Positions 15,968 to 25,700 of a stretch of DNA of 64,000 nucleotides are shown here, piece by piece (position 1 is the first letter of the stretch; each line of letters begins with the position of its first letter). This stretch comes from Sorangiineae bacterium NIC37A_2 (GTDB lineage Bacteria; Myxococcota_A; Polyangia; Polyangiales; Polyangiaceae). The translations under genes and the position numbers were made by a program. The DNA lies in contig NASX01000001.1 in NCBI GenBank assembly GCA_002085155.1, forward strand, positions 47,630 through 111,629, given 5' to 3'. The notes under the pieces were generated by a model that saw only the letters and a list, made by a program, of their open reading frames with translations, had not been told where the DNA came from and did no database searches.

Positions 15968-16446
15968 CCCGATCCGGGCCGCCGCGGGGAGAGGCCCACC
16001 GAGGCAATCTTGCGGAGTCTCCGGTTCAAGGCGCTCGCTTTGGGCCGGATCGGAAGCTCCGCAAGGCCTATGAATTTCGCGAAGTCCAAGGGAACGCCCT
16101 CCGCGTTCCCACGGATGCGTTTGTCTTTTTGTTGCACAGGCGCGCAGACGCCCAGGGCCCCTCGCGCCTCGGCCTTGTCGCCTCCCGCAAGGTCGGCTGC
16201 GCCGTCCAAAGAAATCGCCTCAAGCGCTTGATGCGCGAGGCCTTCCGAAAAGGCGCCTTTGGGCTCCCCGACGGGACAGACCTCGTCGTGATCTTTCGGC
16301 CCGGCTTCTCGGAGCTCGGGCTCAGTGATGTGGAAGCCGCGATCGAGCGCTCCCGGCCGCGGCTGAAAAAGGCGCTGGCAAAGCTCGCGGGACAAGCCTC
16401 TCGAGCCGAACCGGCCCCCGCGCCGAAGAAGGGAGGACGGGCGTAA
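15964..16446 (+). CDS. rnpA: Ribonuclease P protein component
   Basis: 160 aa from GTG 15964, which overlaps the rpmH stop (GTGA) and would couple translation. It binds RNase P RNA and helps mature tRNA 5' ends. The core starts near [38 protein letters not shown] then RLMREAFRK carries the RNR motif, and [14 protein letters not shown] the last strand. The C-terminus is Ala/Pro-rich. The same frame is open back to GTG 15775 across rpmH, so a 223-aa product with a Pro/Gln-rich extension is possible. No other start exists between 15964 and the core. Confidence 0.9.
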   Translation: MTRSGPPRGEAHRGNLAESPVQGARFGPDRKLRKAYEFREVQGNALRVPTDAFVFLLHRRADAQGPSRLGLVASRKVGCAVQRNRLKRLMREAFRKGAFGLPDGTDLVVIFRPGFSELGLSDVEAAIERSRPRLKKALAKLAGQASRAEPAPAPKKGGRA

Positions 16447-16700
16447 TGCTCCGATCCCTCGGGCGTTTTCTGGAGAAAACGGTCACGGCGCTGCTGCTCG
16501 CCCTGATCCGTCTCTATCAGCTCACCCTCTCGCCTTTGCTCGGCCCGACCTGCCGTTTTGAGCCCTCCTGCTCTCGTTACGCGGCCACCTGCCTCTCGAC
16601 GCACGGGCCGCTCCGCGGTAGCTGGCTCGCGCTTCGGCGCATCGCGCGCTGCCACCCTTTCCACCCAGGTGGCTACGACCCGCCTCCTCCCCCAGCCTGA
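16446..16700 (+). CDS. yidD: Membrane protein insertion efficiency factor YidD
   Basis: 84 aa. [20 protein letters not shown] then [19 protein letters not shown] and [18 protein letters not shown] are the YidD signature with its conserved cysteines. ATG overlaps the rnpA stop (TAATG). YidD is an inner-face amphipathic protein that assists YidC, encoded next. Confidence 0.96.
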   Translation: MLRSLGRFLEKTVTALLLALIRLYQLTLSPLLGPTCRFEPSCSRYAATCLSTHGPLRGSWLALRRIARCHPFHPGGYDPPPPPA

Positions 16701-16731
16701 CCCTCAGAACTTCCCCCGTCTTTTTGCGATC

Positions 16732-18450
16732 ATGGAACGCGGCTCACGCATCCTGCTCTTCATTCTCCTGTTCACCGGCCTCTACTTCTTCATGGGGGGC
16801 TTTGGGGACAAGAAAGAAGATATCCAACCCATCACAACGCCCGAGCTCCGCGTCGAGGGCGGCGAGCCCAAACCTGAGCAAACCTGTCAGCTCGAGACCG
16901 CGGAGTTCCGCGCCACGATTGGCAGCCGCGGCGGCGCCATCAAATCGTTTCAGACCAAGGGCACCAAGTACCGCCACGACGGCCAGCAGATTGAGCTCGG
17001 CACCACGCCCGACCACGCTCACCTGAGCCCGCTGTTTACGACCCTCCGGAATCCGGCGACCGGCGCCCGTCCCGACGACCTGCTCGACCTGGATCTCTTC
17101 CACTACGAGGTCGCCTCCTCGAGCGACAAAGAGTGTGTCCTTGTTTACGAGTCGGAGAGGGCGCGCATCGAAAAGCGCATCACGATCGGGAGCGCTCCTT
17201 ACAGCCTGAGCACCGAGCTCCGCATCGAAAATCGCTCCGGCAAGGACGCCGGCTACTCGCTCATCCTCTCGACGGGCGCCTACCTGAAGGACAGCGTCGT
17301 CGAGAACAAGATGTTCCGGATGAATCCGCTCGCCACCCACGTCGAGTGTATCGACCAGGCGGGTGAGGTCGTGCGCGAGCGGCGCGAGGACTTCGAGCCC
17401 AGCGACTTCGAAGAGAAAGAACGCTTCGTCCGCACGGCCACGAACGACGGGAACTGGTCGGAGATGCGCGGCGTGGGCCAGGTCGCCGCCGTCTCGAACG
17501 CGTACTTTACGACCGCCGTCTCCCATGAGAGCGGCCCCGTCACCCCGGTCTGCCAGATGCAGATCGAAGACCGCTGGGACGCGGCTCAATACGCGAGCCG
17601 CAAGAAAGATCCGGAAGCAGCCGCCATCTACAAGGCGCGCCTCGCCTACCCGAGTCATGTGATCCCGGCCGGCGGCACCGACGTCTACCAATTCAAAGCC
17701 TACATCGGTCCGAAGGAGCGCAAGGCTCTCGCCCTCGCGGGAGATCGCTTCGACCCGATCATCGACCTCGGCTTCTTCTCGTCGATCGCCAAGATTCTCG
17801 TCGCTTACCTCCTCTATCTGCACTCCGTGGTGCCGAGCTGGGGCCTCGCGATCGTCATCCTCACCATCACCGCGCGTGTCCTTTTGTTCCCGCTCTCGGT
17901 GCCTTCGATTCGCAACATGATCCACATGCGCGAGCTGAAGCCGGAGATGGACAAGCTGAACGAGAAGTTCAAAGACGATCCGCAGGCCCGCGGTCTGGCC
18001 CAGATGGAGCTCTGGAAGAAGCACGGCGTGAACCCGATGAAGGGCTGCCTGCCTCAGATGGCTTCGATGCCCGTCTGGTTCGCGCTCTACACGACGCTCC
18101 AGACAGCGGTCGAGCTCTACAACATCCCCTTCCTCTGGTTCCCCGACCTGTCGGCGCCAGACCCCTACTATCTTCTGCCCTTCATCATCGGCGGGGTTTA
18201 CTTCGTCCAGCAGAAGATCATGCCCATGCAGGGCGGCGATCCGGCTCAGCAGAAAATGATGCTCTACATGATGCCGGGTATGTTCACCTTGTTCATGCTC
18301 TTCCTCCCGGCCGGTTTGGGCGTCTATATGTTCACGAATGCCCTCCTCGGCATACTCCAGCAGCGCGCCGTCGAGTACCATGCCCGAAAGACCCTGAGCT
18401 CCCGAGCCGCGGTCGTGACCACAAGCTCCGAGGGAACCAAGGCTGGGTAA
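16732..18450 (+). CDS. yidC: Membrane protein insertase YidC
   Basis: 572 aa from ATG 16732 (MERGSRILLFILLFTGLYFF); a longer frame from 16558 runs through yidD. TM1, then the periplasmic beta-supersandwich domain (about 50-340), then the insertase core: AKILVAYLLYLHSVVPSWGLA, TARVLLFPLSVPSIRNMI, the cytosolic hairpin MRELKPEMDKLNEKFKDDP, MKGCLPQMASMPVWFALYTT, and VGVYMF-type last helices. It inserts inner-membrane proteins with or without SecYEG and helps lipoprotein and respiratory-complex assembly. Proteobacterial (long) type. Confidence 0.97.
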   Translation: MERGSRILLFILLFTGLYFFMGGFGDKKEDIQPITTPELRVEGGEPKPEQTCQLETAEFRATIGSRGGAIKSFQTKGTKYRHDGQQIELGTTPDHAHLSPLFTTLRNPATGARPDDLLDLDLFHYEVASSSDKECVLVYESERARIEKRITIGSAPYSLSTELRIENRSGKDAGYSLILSTGAYLKDSVVENKMFRMNPLATHVECIDQAGEVVRERREDFEPSDFEEKERFVRTATNDGNWSEMRGVGQVAAVSNAYFTTAVSHESGPVTPVCQMQIEDRWDAAQYASRKKDPEAAAIYKARLAYPSHVIPAGGTDVYQFKAYIGPKERKALALAGDRFDPIIDLGFFSSIAKILVAYLLYLHSVVPSWGLAIVILTITARVLLFPLSVPSIRNMIHMRELKPEMDKLNEKFKDDPQARGLAQMELWKKHGVNPMKGCLPQMASMPVWFALYTTLQTAVELYNIPFLWFPDLSAPDPYYLLPFIIGGVYFVQQKIMPMQGGDPAQQKMMLYMMPGMFTLFMLFLPAGLGVYMFTNALLGILQQRAVEYHARKTLSSRAAVVTTSSEGTKAG

Positions 18451-18514
18451 GGGGACCCGCCGAGACCAAAGACCATCATGGACCTATGAGGTCCAGCACT
18501 AAGGAAAACTAGTT

Positions 18515-19042
18515 ATGAGCGAACAGAACGTCGAAACCTCCGCGTCCAGCGTCGAGGCGAGAGATCAGAACATCGATGAGAAAGCGGCGCTCGTCCTCGA
18601 ATTCGTCGAGAACGTGATCGAAGACATGGAGATGGACTGTACGGTCCGCCTGAAGCGCCCGCGCGAGGAGAGCCCCGACGAGATCTACATCGAGATCGCT
18701 GGTCCCGACTCCGGGCGCATCATCGGAAAGAAGGGCCAGGTCCTGCAGGCGCTCCAGTTCCTCGCACACCGCGTCGTGAATCGTCCCGGGGAAGAGAAGC
18801 GTCACGTCCTGGTGGACGCGGAAGGTTACCGCTCGCGCCGCGACGACAACCTCGCGTCGATGGCCAAGAAGCTCGGCAAACAAGCGGTCGAGCTCGGCAA
18901 GGTGATCACCTTCGAGCCGATGAACCCGAGGGACCGTCGCGTGGTCCACATGGCGCTCGCCAAGTTCGAGGGTGTGGTCACCAAGAGCAGCGGCGAAGGT
19001 GACGACCGCCGCGTCCAGATCATCCCCGTCCGACGAACCTGA
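18515..19042 (+). CDS. khpB: KH/R3H RNA-binding protein KhpB (Jag)
   Basis: 175 aa. Residues about 50-110 form a type II KH domain with SGRIIGKKGQVLQALQFLAH (GxxG = GKKG); about 115-170 form an R3H domain with NPRDRRVVHMAL (R-x-x-x-H). The Jag-N domain found in Firmicutes is absent, as usual in proteobacteria. It binds RNA; KhpB links to cell division and elongation in Gram-positives. Starts 64 bp after yidC. mnmE, often next in this cluster, is missing here. Confidence 0.92.
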   Translation: MSEQNVETSASSVEARDQNIDEKAALVLEFVENVIEDMEMDCTVRLKRPREESPDEIYIEIAGPDSGRIIGKKGQVLQALQFLAHRVVNRPGEEKRHVLVDAEGYRSRRDDNLASMAKKLGKQAVELGKVITFEPMNPRDRRVVHMALAKFEGVVTKSSGEGDDRRVQIIPVRRT

Positions 19043-19151
19043 GCCCCGCCAAATGGGGGCGGGACGGGTCCTCCTCCTTCTGCCCGCGGTAAGCCGCGGG
19101 CGACAGGCGGAGTCTTGCCAAGTGTCCACTTCCTCTGGCATGCAGGGCGTC

Positions 19152-19754
19152 ATGATCCGTTTCAATCGATCACTATGTCAGTCACTGCTTGTAGCATTGT
19201 GCCTAGGTGCGGTGGCTTGTGGGGGACCTCGGGCGGTGCGCGGGGAGGACGTCGAAGGGCTGGATGACCAGGCCATGGGCACCGGTCTCGACAAGCGCGA
19301 CCTGCAGAAGCTTCTGTCCGAGAACATGAATGCGCTCCAGAGCTCGGCTGTCGTCAAGCGCTGGGAAAATGAGGAGCAGCCGACGCTCAGCGTGCTCCCC
19401 TTCCGCAATGAGACGAGCGAGCACATCGAGGGTTCCCTCGACGCGCTCATCAGCGACGTCGAGACCACGCTGATCAACGGCGGTCACGTCCGCGTTGTCA
19501 GCATCCAGCAGCAGCAGGACCTGCTCGCCGAAATCAAGAAGCAGCAGGGTGACGGCTTCGACCAGGGCCAGACGGCCGTCTGGGGCAAGCAGCTCGGCGC
19601 CAAGTACATCGTGACCGGTAAGGTCTACACCTCCGACGAGGTCTTCAACAAAGAGCGCCGCGTCCAGTACTTCCTCTTCATGCAGGTCCTCGAGGTCGAG
19701 ACCGGCCAAATCCTGTTCCAGAACAAGGCCAGCCTGACCAAGGCAGTGATCTAA
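19152..19754 (+). CDS. LpoB-like penicillin-binding protein activator lipoprotein
   Basis: 200 aa from ATG 19152 (AGGG 5 nt upstream). MIRFNRSLCQSLLVALCLGA then VAC is the lipoprotein signal. A linker is followed by an LpoB/TolB-N-like fold: TLSVLPFRNETSEHIEGSLD, ALISDVETTLINGGHVRVVS, AKYIVTGKVYTSDE, FLFMQVLEVETGQILFQ. In E. coli LpoB is an outer-membrane lipoprotein that reaches through the wall to activate PBP1B. The neighbouring COG3014 protein is a frequent partner in other Proteobacteria. That it activates a class A PBP here is inferred. Confidence 0.85.
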   Translation: MIRFNRSLCQSLLVALCLGAVACGGPRAVRGEDVEGLDDQAMGTGLDKRDLQKLLSENMNALQSSAVVKRWENEEQPTLSVLPFRNETSEHIEGSLDALISDVETTLINGGHVRVVSIQQQQDLLAEIKKQQGDGFDQGQTAVWGKQLGAKYIVTGKVYTSDEVFNKERRVQYFLFMQVLEVETGQILFQNKASLTKAVI

Positions 19755-19791
19755 ATTTCCGCGCCCCCTATTGAATATGGACGCATCTTGG

Positions 19792-21240
19792 ATGGTCTCG
19801 CGCCGGGGGGCGCGAGACCCTTTCCTTTCCCGTTTTCATTCGCTTGCCCTGTTCCCCGCGCTCCTTGCGCTCGGTTGCGCAGGACACTCAGCGAAGACCC
19901 TCGACGCCCGGAAAGCACTCGACCGCGGCGACGCCAAAGAAGCGCTGGCGCTGATGAACGAACAGCTCGATGTCCAAAGCGGCGCCGAGCTCCCGAAAGA
20001 TTCCTCTGGCGACAATGCGCTTTTGGTCCTCGATCGCTCGCTCATCCTCCAACAGCTCGAGGACTACAAGAACTCTTCCCGCGATTTGCAGGTTGCTGAC
20101 AAACAGATCGAGCTCCTCGACTTTTCGAAGTCAGCCCTCGAAGACATCGGCAAGTACCTCTTCTCGGATGACACCGGTGGTTACCGGGCGCCGCCTTACG
20201 AGAAGCTCCTCATCAACACCATGAACATGGTGAACTACCTCTCCGCCCACAATCTGGACGGAGCTCGCGTCGAGGCGCGGCGTCTCGCCATCATGCAGAA
20301 ATATTACAAGGATCAGCAGATCCCCGAGGCGAGCTTGACGGCGCCCGGCAGCTATTTCGCAGGATTCGTCTTCGAGAAGTCAGGCCGCTCCGACATCGCC
20401 ATCCGCTATTACGACGAAGCCCTCGAACACAAAGAGCTCCTCTCGCTCGTCGAGCCCGTCAGGCGGCTCGTGGACGAGACCGGCTACAAGGGGAAATTCA
20501 CCAGCGATTTCCTCGCGAAATATCCGGCGCCTGAGCCCACTGAGTCGGCCCCAGAAGCACTGCCTGCGGCCGCCGCGACGGAGGGCGAAAGCGCGCCCGA
20601 AGGCGAAGAGACCGCGCGAGGCCCCAAGGACACGACCGGCGAGCTCCTCGTCATCGTGAACTACGGCCGCGTCCCGGCCAAGGTCGCCAAGCGCATCCCG
20701 ATCGGCCTCGCCCTCACCTACGGCGCGCTCTACCTGACCGCCGGCCAGACCGCCCAAGCGAACGAGCTCGCGGCGAAAGGCATCGTGATGTGGGTGAACT
20801 ACCCGGAGCTCGAAGAGACGCAGAGGGTCATCAAGAAGCCCACGGTCCTGATCGACGGAAAATCCTACGAAGTCGAGGAAGCTCTGGCAATCGATGAGGA
20901 GACGAAGCGCGCCTTCGACCGCGAGAAGGGACGCATCATCGCCTCGGCGATCACGCGCCTGATCTCACGCGCTCTCGCGGGAGAGGTCGCTCAGAAGGTC
21001 GGCGGCGACGGGGTCGGAGGGCTCATCGCGAACCTCGCGACCCAGGCGACTCTGACGGCCATGGACACCCCGGACACCCGGAGCTGGTCCCCCCTGCCGG
21101 CCCGCATCGGCATCGTCCGCGTCCGGCTCCCGGCCGGGAGCCATAAGGTCGAAATCGCCGCCCAGGGGCTCAAGAAGACGAGCACCATCGATCTGAAGCC
21201 GGGCCGCTGGGAAGCGGTCGGGATGACCGTTTTGCGCTGA
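19792..21240 (+). CDS. COG3014-like lipoprotein
   Basis: 482 aa if ATG 19792 is used (MVSRRGARDPFLSRFHSLAL); ATG 19771 adds 7 residues. Signal peptide ends at LFPALLALGC, a lipobox. Residues about 40-250 are helical repeat-like (ALDRGDAKEALALMNEQL, YLSAHNLDGARVEARRLAIM), then an Ala/Glu/Pro linker (about 260-285), then a C-terminal domain with GELLVIVNYGRVPAKVAKRI and RVRLPAGSHKVEIAAQG. The layout matches the COG3014 family, which is often encoded next to LpoB and YcfL. Likely outer-membrane, periplasm-facing; role in PBP regulation is inferred from neighbourhood. Confidence 0.8.
   Translation: MVSRRGARDPFLSRFHSLALFPALLALGCAGHSAKTLDARKALDRGDAKEALALMNEQLDVQSGAELPKDSSGDNALLVLDRSLILQQLEDYKNSSRDLQVADKQIELLDFSKSALEDIGKYLFSDDTGGYRAPPYEKLLINTMNMVNYLSAHNLDGARVEARRLAIMQKYYKDQQIPEASLTAPGSYFAGFVFEKSGRSDIAIRYYDEALEHKELLSLVEPVRRLVDETGYKGKFTSDFLAKYPAPEPTESAPEALPAAAATEGESAPEGEETARGPKDTTGELLVIVNYGRVPAKVAKRIPIGLALTYGALYLTAGQTAQANELAAKGIVMWVNYPELEETQRVIKKPTVLIDGKSYEVEEALAIDEETKRAFDREKGRIIASAITRLISRALAGEVAQKVGGDGVGGLIANLATQATLTAMDTPDTRSWSPLPARIGIVRVRLPAGSHKVEIAAQGLKKTSTIDLKPGRWEAVGMTVLR
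19794..19819 (+). terminator. Terminator-like hairpin overlapping the next gene's start
   Basis: Perfect 11-bp stem GGTCTCGCGCC / GGCGCGAGACC with loop GGGG, followed by CTTTCCTTTCCCGTTTT. It begins 40 bp after the LpoB-like stop and covers the first codons of the COG3014 gene, so it may attenuate between the two. Confidence 0.6.
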
Positions 21241-21364
21241 AATCTGCCCTTGTGGGCGAAAAAACTCGAAAAACCGGGCAGAGAGCCCCCCGGGGGACGC
21301 CGAAAGCGCTGGCTACCCCGGGAGCTCTGCGCTATGGGCATCCGCCCTTTCGGAGACTTTTGCT

Positions 21365-21604
21365 GTGAAACCCGAGATCCATCCGAACTACACGCCGGCC
21401 GTCTTCGTCGACGGCACCCACGAGATCATCACTCGCTCCACGTTGCAGTCTGCCGAGAAGCGGACGATCAATGGGGTCGAGCACAACGTCATCCACGTCG
21501 ACATCTCGTCCTACACGCACCCGTTCTACACGGGTAAGCAGCGTATCGTCGACACCGCCGGACGCGTTGAGCGCTTCAAGCAGCGCTACGCCAAGAAGAA
21601 GTAA
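21365..21604 (+). CDS. rpmE: 50S ribosomal protein L31 (zinc-free)
   Basis: 79 aa from GTG 21365, with GGAGA 8 nt upstream. MKPEIHPNYTPAVF, TRSTL, then YTHPFYTGKQRIVDTAGRVERF is the L31 signature; the zinc-ligand cysteines are absent. No Zur-like palindrome is visible upstream. Followed 36 bp later by the phosphopantetheinyl transferase gene. Confidence 0.95.
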   Translation: MKPEIHPNYTPAVFVDGTHEIITRSTLQSAEKRTINGVEHNVIHVDISSYTHPFYTGKQRIVDTAGRVERFKQRYAKKK

Positions 21605-21640
21605 GCTCTCCGAGGTTGCGCGCGACGGACGACGGCGCCG

Positions 21641-22336
21641 ATGCAAGTCGACTCCGCACTCGAGCAGCTCCTCGTCCAGCGCCTCCCTTTTGTGGCCCAG
21701 GTCGGTGCCGTGCGCGCAACGCGCGGCACCGTTCCCCCCGAAGACGTCGCGCACTTCCCTCCCACCTGGAGCGAGAAGCGCGCCCGCGAACACTGGGCGG
21801 GCCGCAAGGCTGCAGCGCGCGCCCTTGAACCATACGAAGTCACAGAGGTCGTAGGCCGCGATCCGGAAGGAGTGCCGCTCTTTCCGAGTCCTTTGGCTGG
21901 CTCGATTGCGCACACCGGAACCCGGTCGGTGCTCGGCCTCTGCGTGGTCTCCGACCAAGTTCGAACTCTTGGGGTCGACGTCGAGATTCGAAAGCCCCTC
22001 GGTCCCGAGCTCATCGAGCGCATCATCGATGCCAAGGAAAGCCGGCTCCTCGAGGCAGTAGACGCCGCGCTCGGAGACTCGGCGCTCTGGGCCTTCTGCG
22101 CCAAAGAGGCCTACTACAAGTGCGTCTACCCCTCACATCGCCGCTTCCTCGGCTTTCACGAGGTCTCCTTCCACCTCACGGAAGCTCCCTCCGGACCGAG
22201 CGGCGCTGACGACGGCATCGTCACCCTCGACTGCACGCTCGGCGAGAAAGCTCTCGGAGACGCGACCGTCGGGCGCATCGTCCTGACCGAGGAGTTCGTC
22301 GTCGCCTTCGCCTGGCAGTCTCGCGACGGAGGCTGA
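21641..22336 (+). CDS. 4'-phosphopantetheinyl transferase (EntD-like)
   Basis: 231 aa. It moves the phosphopantetheine arm of CoA to carrier proteins of fatty-acid, polyketide or nonribosomal peptide synthases. The conserved core is present: SIAHTGTRSVLG, the Mg-binding LGVDVEIRK, and WAFCAKEAYYKCVYP (W-x-x-K-E-A-x-x-K). The N-terminal EREHW-type segment (EKRAREHWAGRKAAARAL) points to the EntD/Sfp-like group with broad carrier specificity. Whether it serves secondary metabolism is not known; no synthase lies in the window. Confidence 0.92.
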   Translation: MQVDSALEQLLVQRLPFVAQVGAVRATRGTVPPEDVAHFPPTWSEKRAREHWAGRKAAARALEPYEVTEVVGRDPEGVPLFPSPLAGSIAHTGTRSVLGLCVVSDQVRTLGVDVEIRKPLGPELIERIIDAKESRLLEAVDAALGDSALWAFCAKEAYYKCVYPSHRRFLGFHEVSFHLTEAPSGPSGADDGIVTLDCTLGEKALGDATVGRIVLTEEFVVAFAWQSRDGG

Positions 22337-22736
22337 GCGCGAGGATGAGACCCGAGTGAGCGTGCACACCGCCCGTCTGCATGCGTCCGCATCCTATCAG
22401 TTTTTGAGCCTGTGAACGTTCACTGCGCTCTCCTCCGCCGCTCGCCCGTCGCCCTCTGATACGCGCCGAGCGTGCACAGTGGAAACGATCCAAGCGCCGA
22501 CTTGAGAGCGAGCCATGCGGAGCGATCTCGCTTCCAATCAGCCCACTCGCATCTCACGCTGTAGGAGCTCGTGAGCTCTTGGTGTGTGCAAGCCGAGCCA
22601 GCACACAGGCGACCACTCAAATCGACGCGAGCTGACTTTCTACTCTACGCCTACATCATGAAGTGAGCCGTAGAAGGAAAGTACGTGGCCTCTTGGCCAT
22701 TTCTTCCCCTTCGTACCTCCGGACATCCGCGGACAC
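22337..22736. other. Intergenic region upstream of first fibro-slime gene, with palindromes
   Basis: 400 bp without a convincing gene. It holds a perfect 12-bp palindrome GTGAACGTTCAC at 22412-22423, an 11-bp direct repeat GAGCGTGCACA at 22358 and 22468, and just before the gene a nested inverted repeat: GTACG (22681), TGGCC-TCTT-GGCCA (22686-22699), CGTAC (22712). These are possible regulator sites; none matches a known operator I can name with confidence. Confidence 0.4.
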
Positions 22737-25700
22737 ATGACCAAGCCCACGATCCTCTCCACCGTCAACCAGGTCCGCTTCCTTGTTCTGTCCGCTCTCA
22801 TCGCAGTGACCGGCTGTGAGCTGGCGAGCGAGATCACAATTCCGGGGAACGACGACAGGGCTGGAACCGGAGGGCTCGGCGGGAGAGGCCCCTTCGATGA
22901 CGACGAAGACGACGGCATCGCGGTCGGGAGCGGCGGACGCGCGGGCTCGGACGACGAAGACGACTCGTCGTCCGATGGCGAACCGGTCAAGGCTGTTTGC
23001 GGGAACGGAAAGCTCGAGCCGGGAGAGCTCTGCGACGATGGGAATCGGACGAGCGGCGACGGCTGTTCGGCCGACTGCGACAAGGTCGACGAGAACTACA
23101 TCTGTTTCGATGAAGGGAAACCCTGCACCCGAGTCGTCACCTGCGGCAACGGGATCATCGAAGGCACCGAGGCCTGCGACGACAAAAATACCAAGGACAA
23201 TGACGGCTGCTCCGCCAAGTGTGACAAGGTCGAAGAGGGCTACAGCTGCGTCAAGCCGGGCGAGCCCTGCGTCTTGCTCCCGGTCTGTGGAAACGGGATC
23301 CGCGAGCGCGGAGAACAATGCGACGATGGCAACGACGAGGGCGATGACGGCTGCAGCGAGACCTGTCAGCAGGAGGACGGCTATTTCTGCCCGCCCGGAC
23401 AGGCCTGCGTCGAGATCGCCTGCGGCGACGGCTTCCGAACCCCGAATGAAGAGTGCGACGACAATAACCAGCAGAGCGGCGACGGCTGCTCCTCGAACTG
23501 CCAAGTCGAGACGGGCTGGTACTGCTCCGCGAGCGGCTGCAAGCCGATCTGCGGCGACGGACTGATCCGAGGCACCGAGGCTTGTGACGACGGGGACAAG
23601 GAGAGCGGCGACGGCTGCTCCTCCGCTTGTCGCATCGAGCCCTTCTACGAGTGTGACAATTCAGGCGGAATCAGCGTCTGCACCAGCACCATCGTCTGCG
23701 GAAACGGCGAGCTCGAGCCGGGAGAAATCTGTGACCCGGGGATCGCCGGTCAGAGCGACTGCTACTCGACCGGCGCAAAGGCTTGCAAAGCCTTCGTCAC
23801 GGCCCTGCCCGCGGCTATCTGTGGAAACGGCATCATCGAATACGGCGAAGAATGCGACGGCGACGGGGGCAGCGGCGGCTGCGACGACGACCTGTGTGTC
23901 GTGGAGGACGGCTTCGTCTGCCCGAAAGCAGATCACTGTGTCCGTCTGCCCAGTTGTGGCGACGGCTATCTCCAGGCCGGTGAGGCCTGTGATCCCGGCG
24001 CCATGTCGACGGTCGGCTGCACCAACTGCCAGATCAACCCGAACTACTTCTGCTCCGGCCAGCCGTCGGTCTGTGTTGTCTCGATTTGTGGCGACGGGAT
24101 CCGGGCTCCCGACGAGCAGTGCGACGATGGGAAACACTGCGCCGGTGGCTCGAAGGCCGGCGAGGCCTGCACCGCAAACAACCAGTGCCCCGGTTCCACC
24201 TGCGCACCTCAGAGCGGCGACGGCTGCTCGGCAAGCTGCATCGTGGAAACGGGCTACGTCTGTCCCCCGCCCGGCACGAGCTGCTTGGCCGACTGCGGCG
24301 ACGGCGTCCGCACCGGGAACGAGGAGTGTGACTCCCCGGACGCAAACGGTTGTCTGAACTGTCGGCTCCGCCCCGGTTATCATTGTGGTCCGGACGGTAC
24401 CGACGCGCCCTGCACCAAGAGCGTGTGCGGCAATAACGTGGTCGAACCGGGCGAAGGCTGCGATGACGGCAACAAGACGGCTGGCGACGGCTGCGGACCG
24501 ACTTGCCAGCTCGAACCGCTCGTTACCCGCACGGAGAGCCCTGCCGGCTCGGGGATCTACCCGCCTGTCGTCCAGGTCACGTGCGGCGACGGAATCAAGA
24601 CCGGCTCCGAAGGCTGTGACGACGGCAACAAGACCAACGGCGACGGCTGCGACGAATTCTGTAACGTCGAAGACGGCTGGCATTGTGAAGAACCGCCCAC
24701 GCGCCCCCCAAGCGTCAAGATGGCCGTGACCCATCGCGACTTCAAGGCGTCCGGAGAGGACGGTGGGCATCCGCACTTCGAGAACGTCAACAACAACAAC
24801 AAGGGCATCACGGGAGCCGTCTGCACTTCGTCCAACGCCGCGACCTGCGGCAAGCTCGACAATCTCGGCAAACCCGTGAAAGCCGACGGTTCCTTCTCTT
24901 CGATCACTGGAAACGCCACCACTTCGAAGAACCGCTTCGCCGCCTGGTTCCGGGATACAAACAATCTCAACATCGACACGGCCGTTCTCCCTGGCACTCT
25001 TGAGCTCACACAGGTCGGCGGGGTCAACTCGGACGTCTACGAGTTCTCGAGCTCGAGCTTCTTCCCGCTCGACGGCAAAGGCCACGGAAACTACGGCTCC
25101 ACTGGGCACAACTTCCACTTCACGACCGAGCTCCGTTACTACTTCCAGTACCAAGGCGGCGAACAGCTCATCTTCCGAGGCGACGACGACGTCTGGGTCT
25201 ACATCAACGGGCGCCTCGCGGTGGACGTCGGCGGTCTCCATTGCGCGGAGATTGGTCGCGTCATTCTCGGCGACACGGATTCAAGCTGTTCCCTCCACGG
25301 CGAAGACTACGTCAAGAGCGGTACCAACGCCTGCGCCCTCACCGACAACGCCCAAAACCCCATCCCCACCTGCACCCTGAGCAATTCCGAGAAAAATAGC
25401 CTGACCGACAGTCGCTTCGGCATCACCAAAGGTGGCGTCTACGAGATCGCCCTCTTCCACGCCGAGCGCCACACAGACCAGTCGAACTTCCGGCTGACTC
25501 TGCAGGGCTTCCTCGCTCCGCGCTCGACCTGCAATACGATCTGCGGCGACGGCATTCGCGCCGGCAGCGAGGTGTGCGACACGGGCAATGGCTCTCCGAA
25601 CGGCGGCGGTATGCCCTCGAGCGGCTACGACACCTGCCTCTATGTCGGCGCGAACAACGCGAACAACTGCACCAAGCAATTCTGCGGCGACGGCATCAAA

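Noticed and set aside
16744..18381. 545-codon frame antisense to yidC
   Set aside because: Shadow of yidC; no signal, motif or ribosome site.
22412..22423. LexA box
   Set aside because: GTGAACGTTCAC lacks the four-base gap of the GAAC-N4-GTTC type box, and no SOS gene follows.
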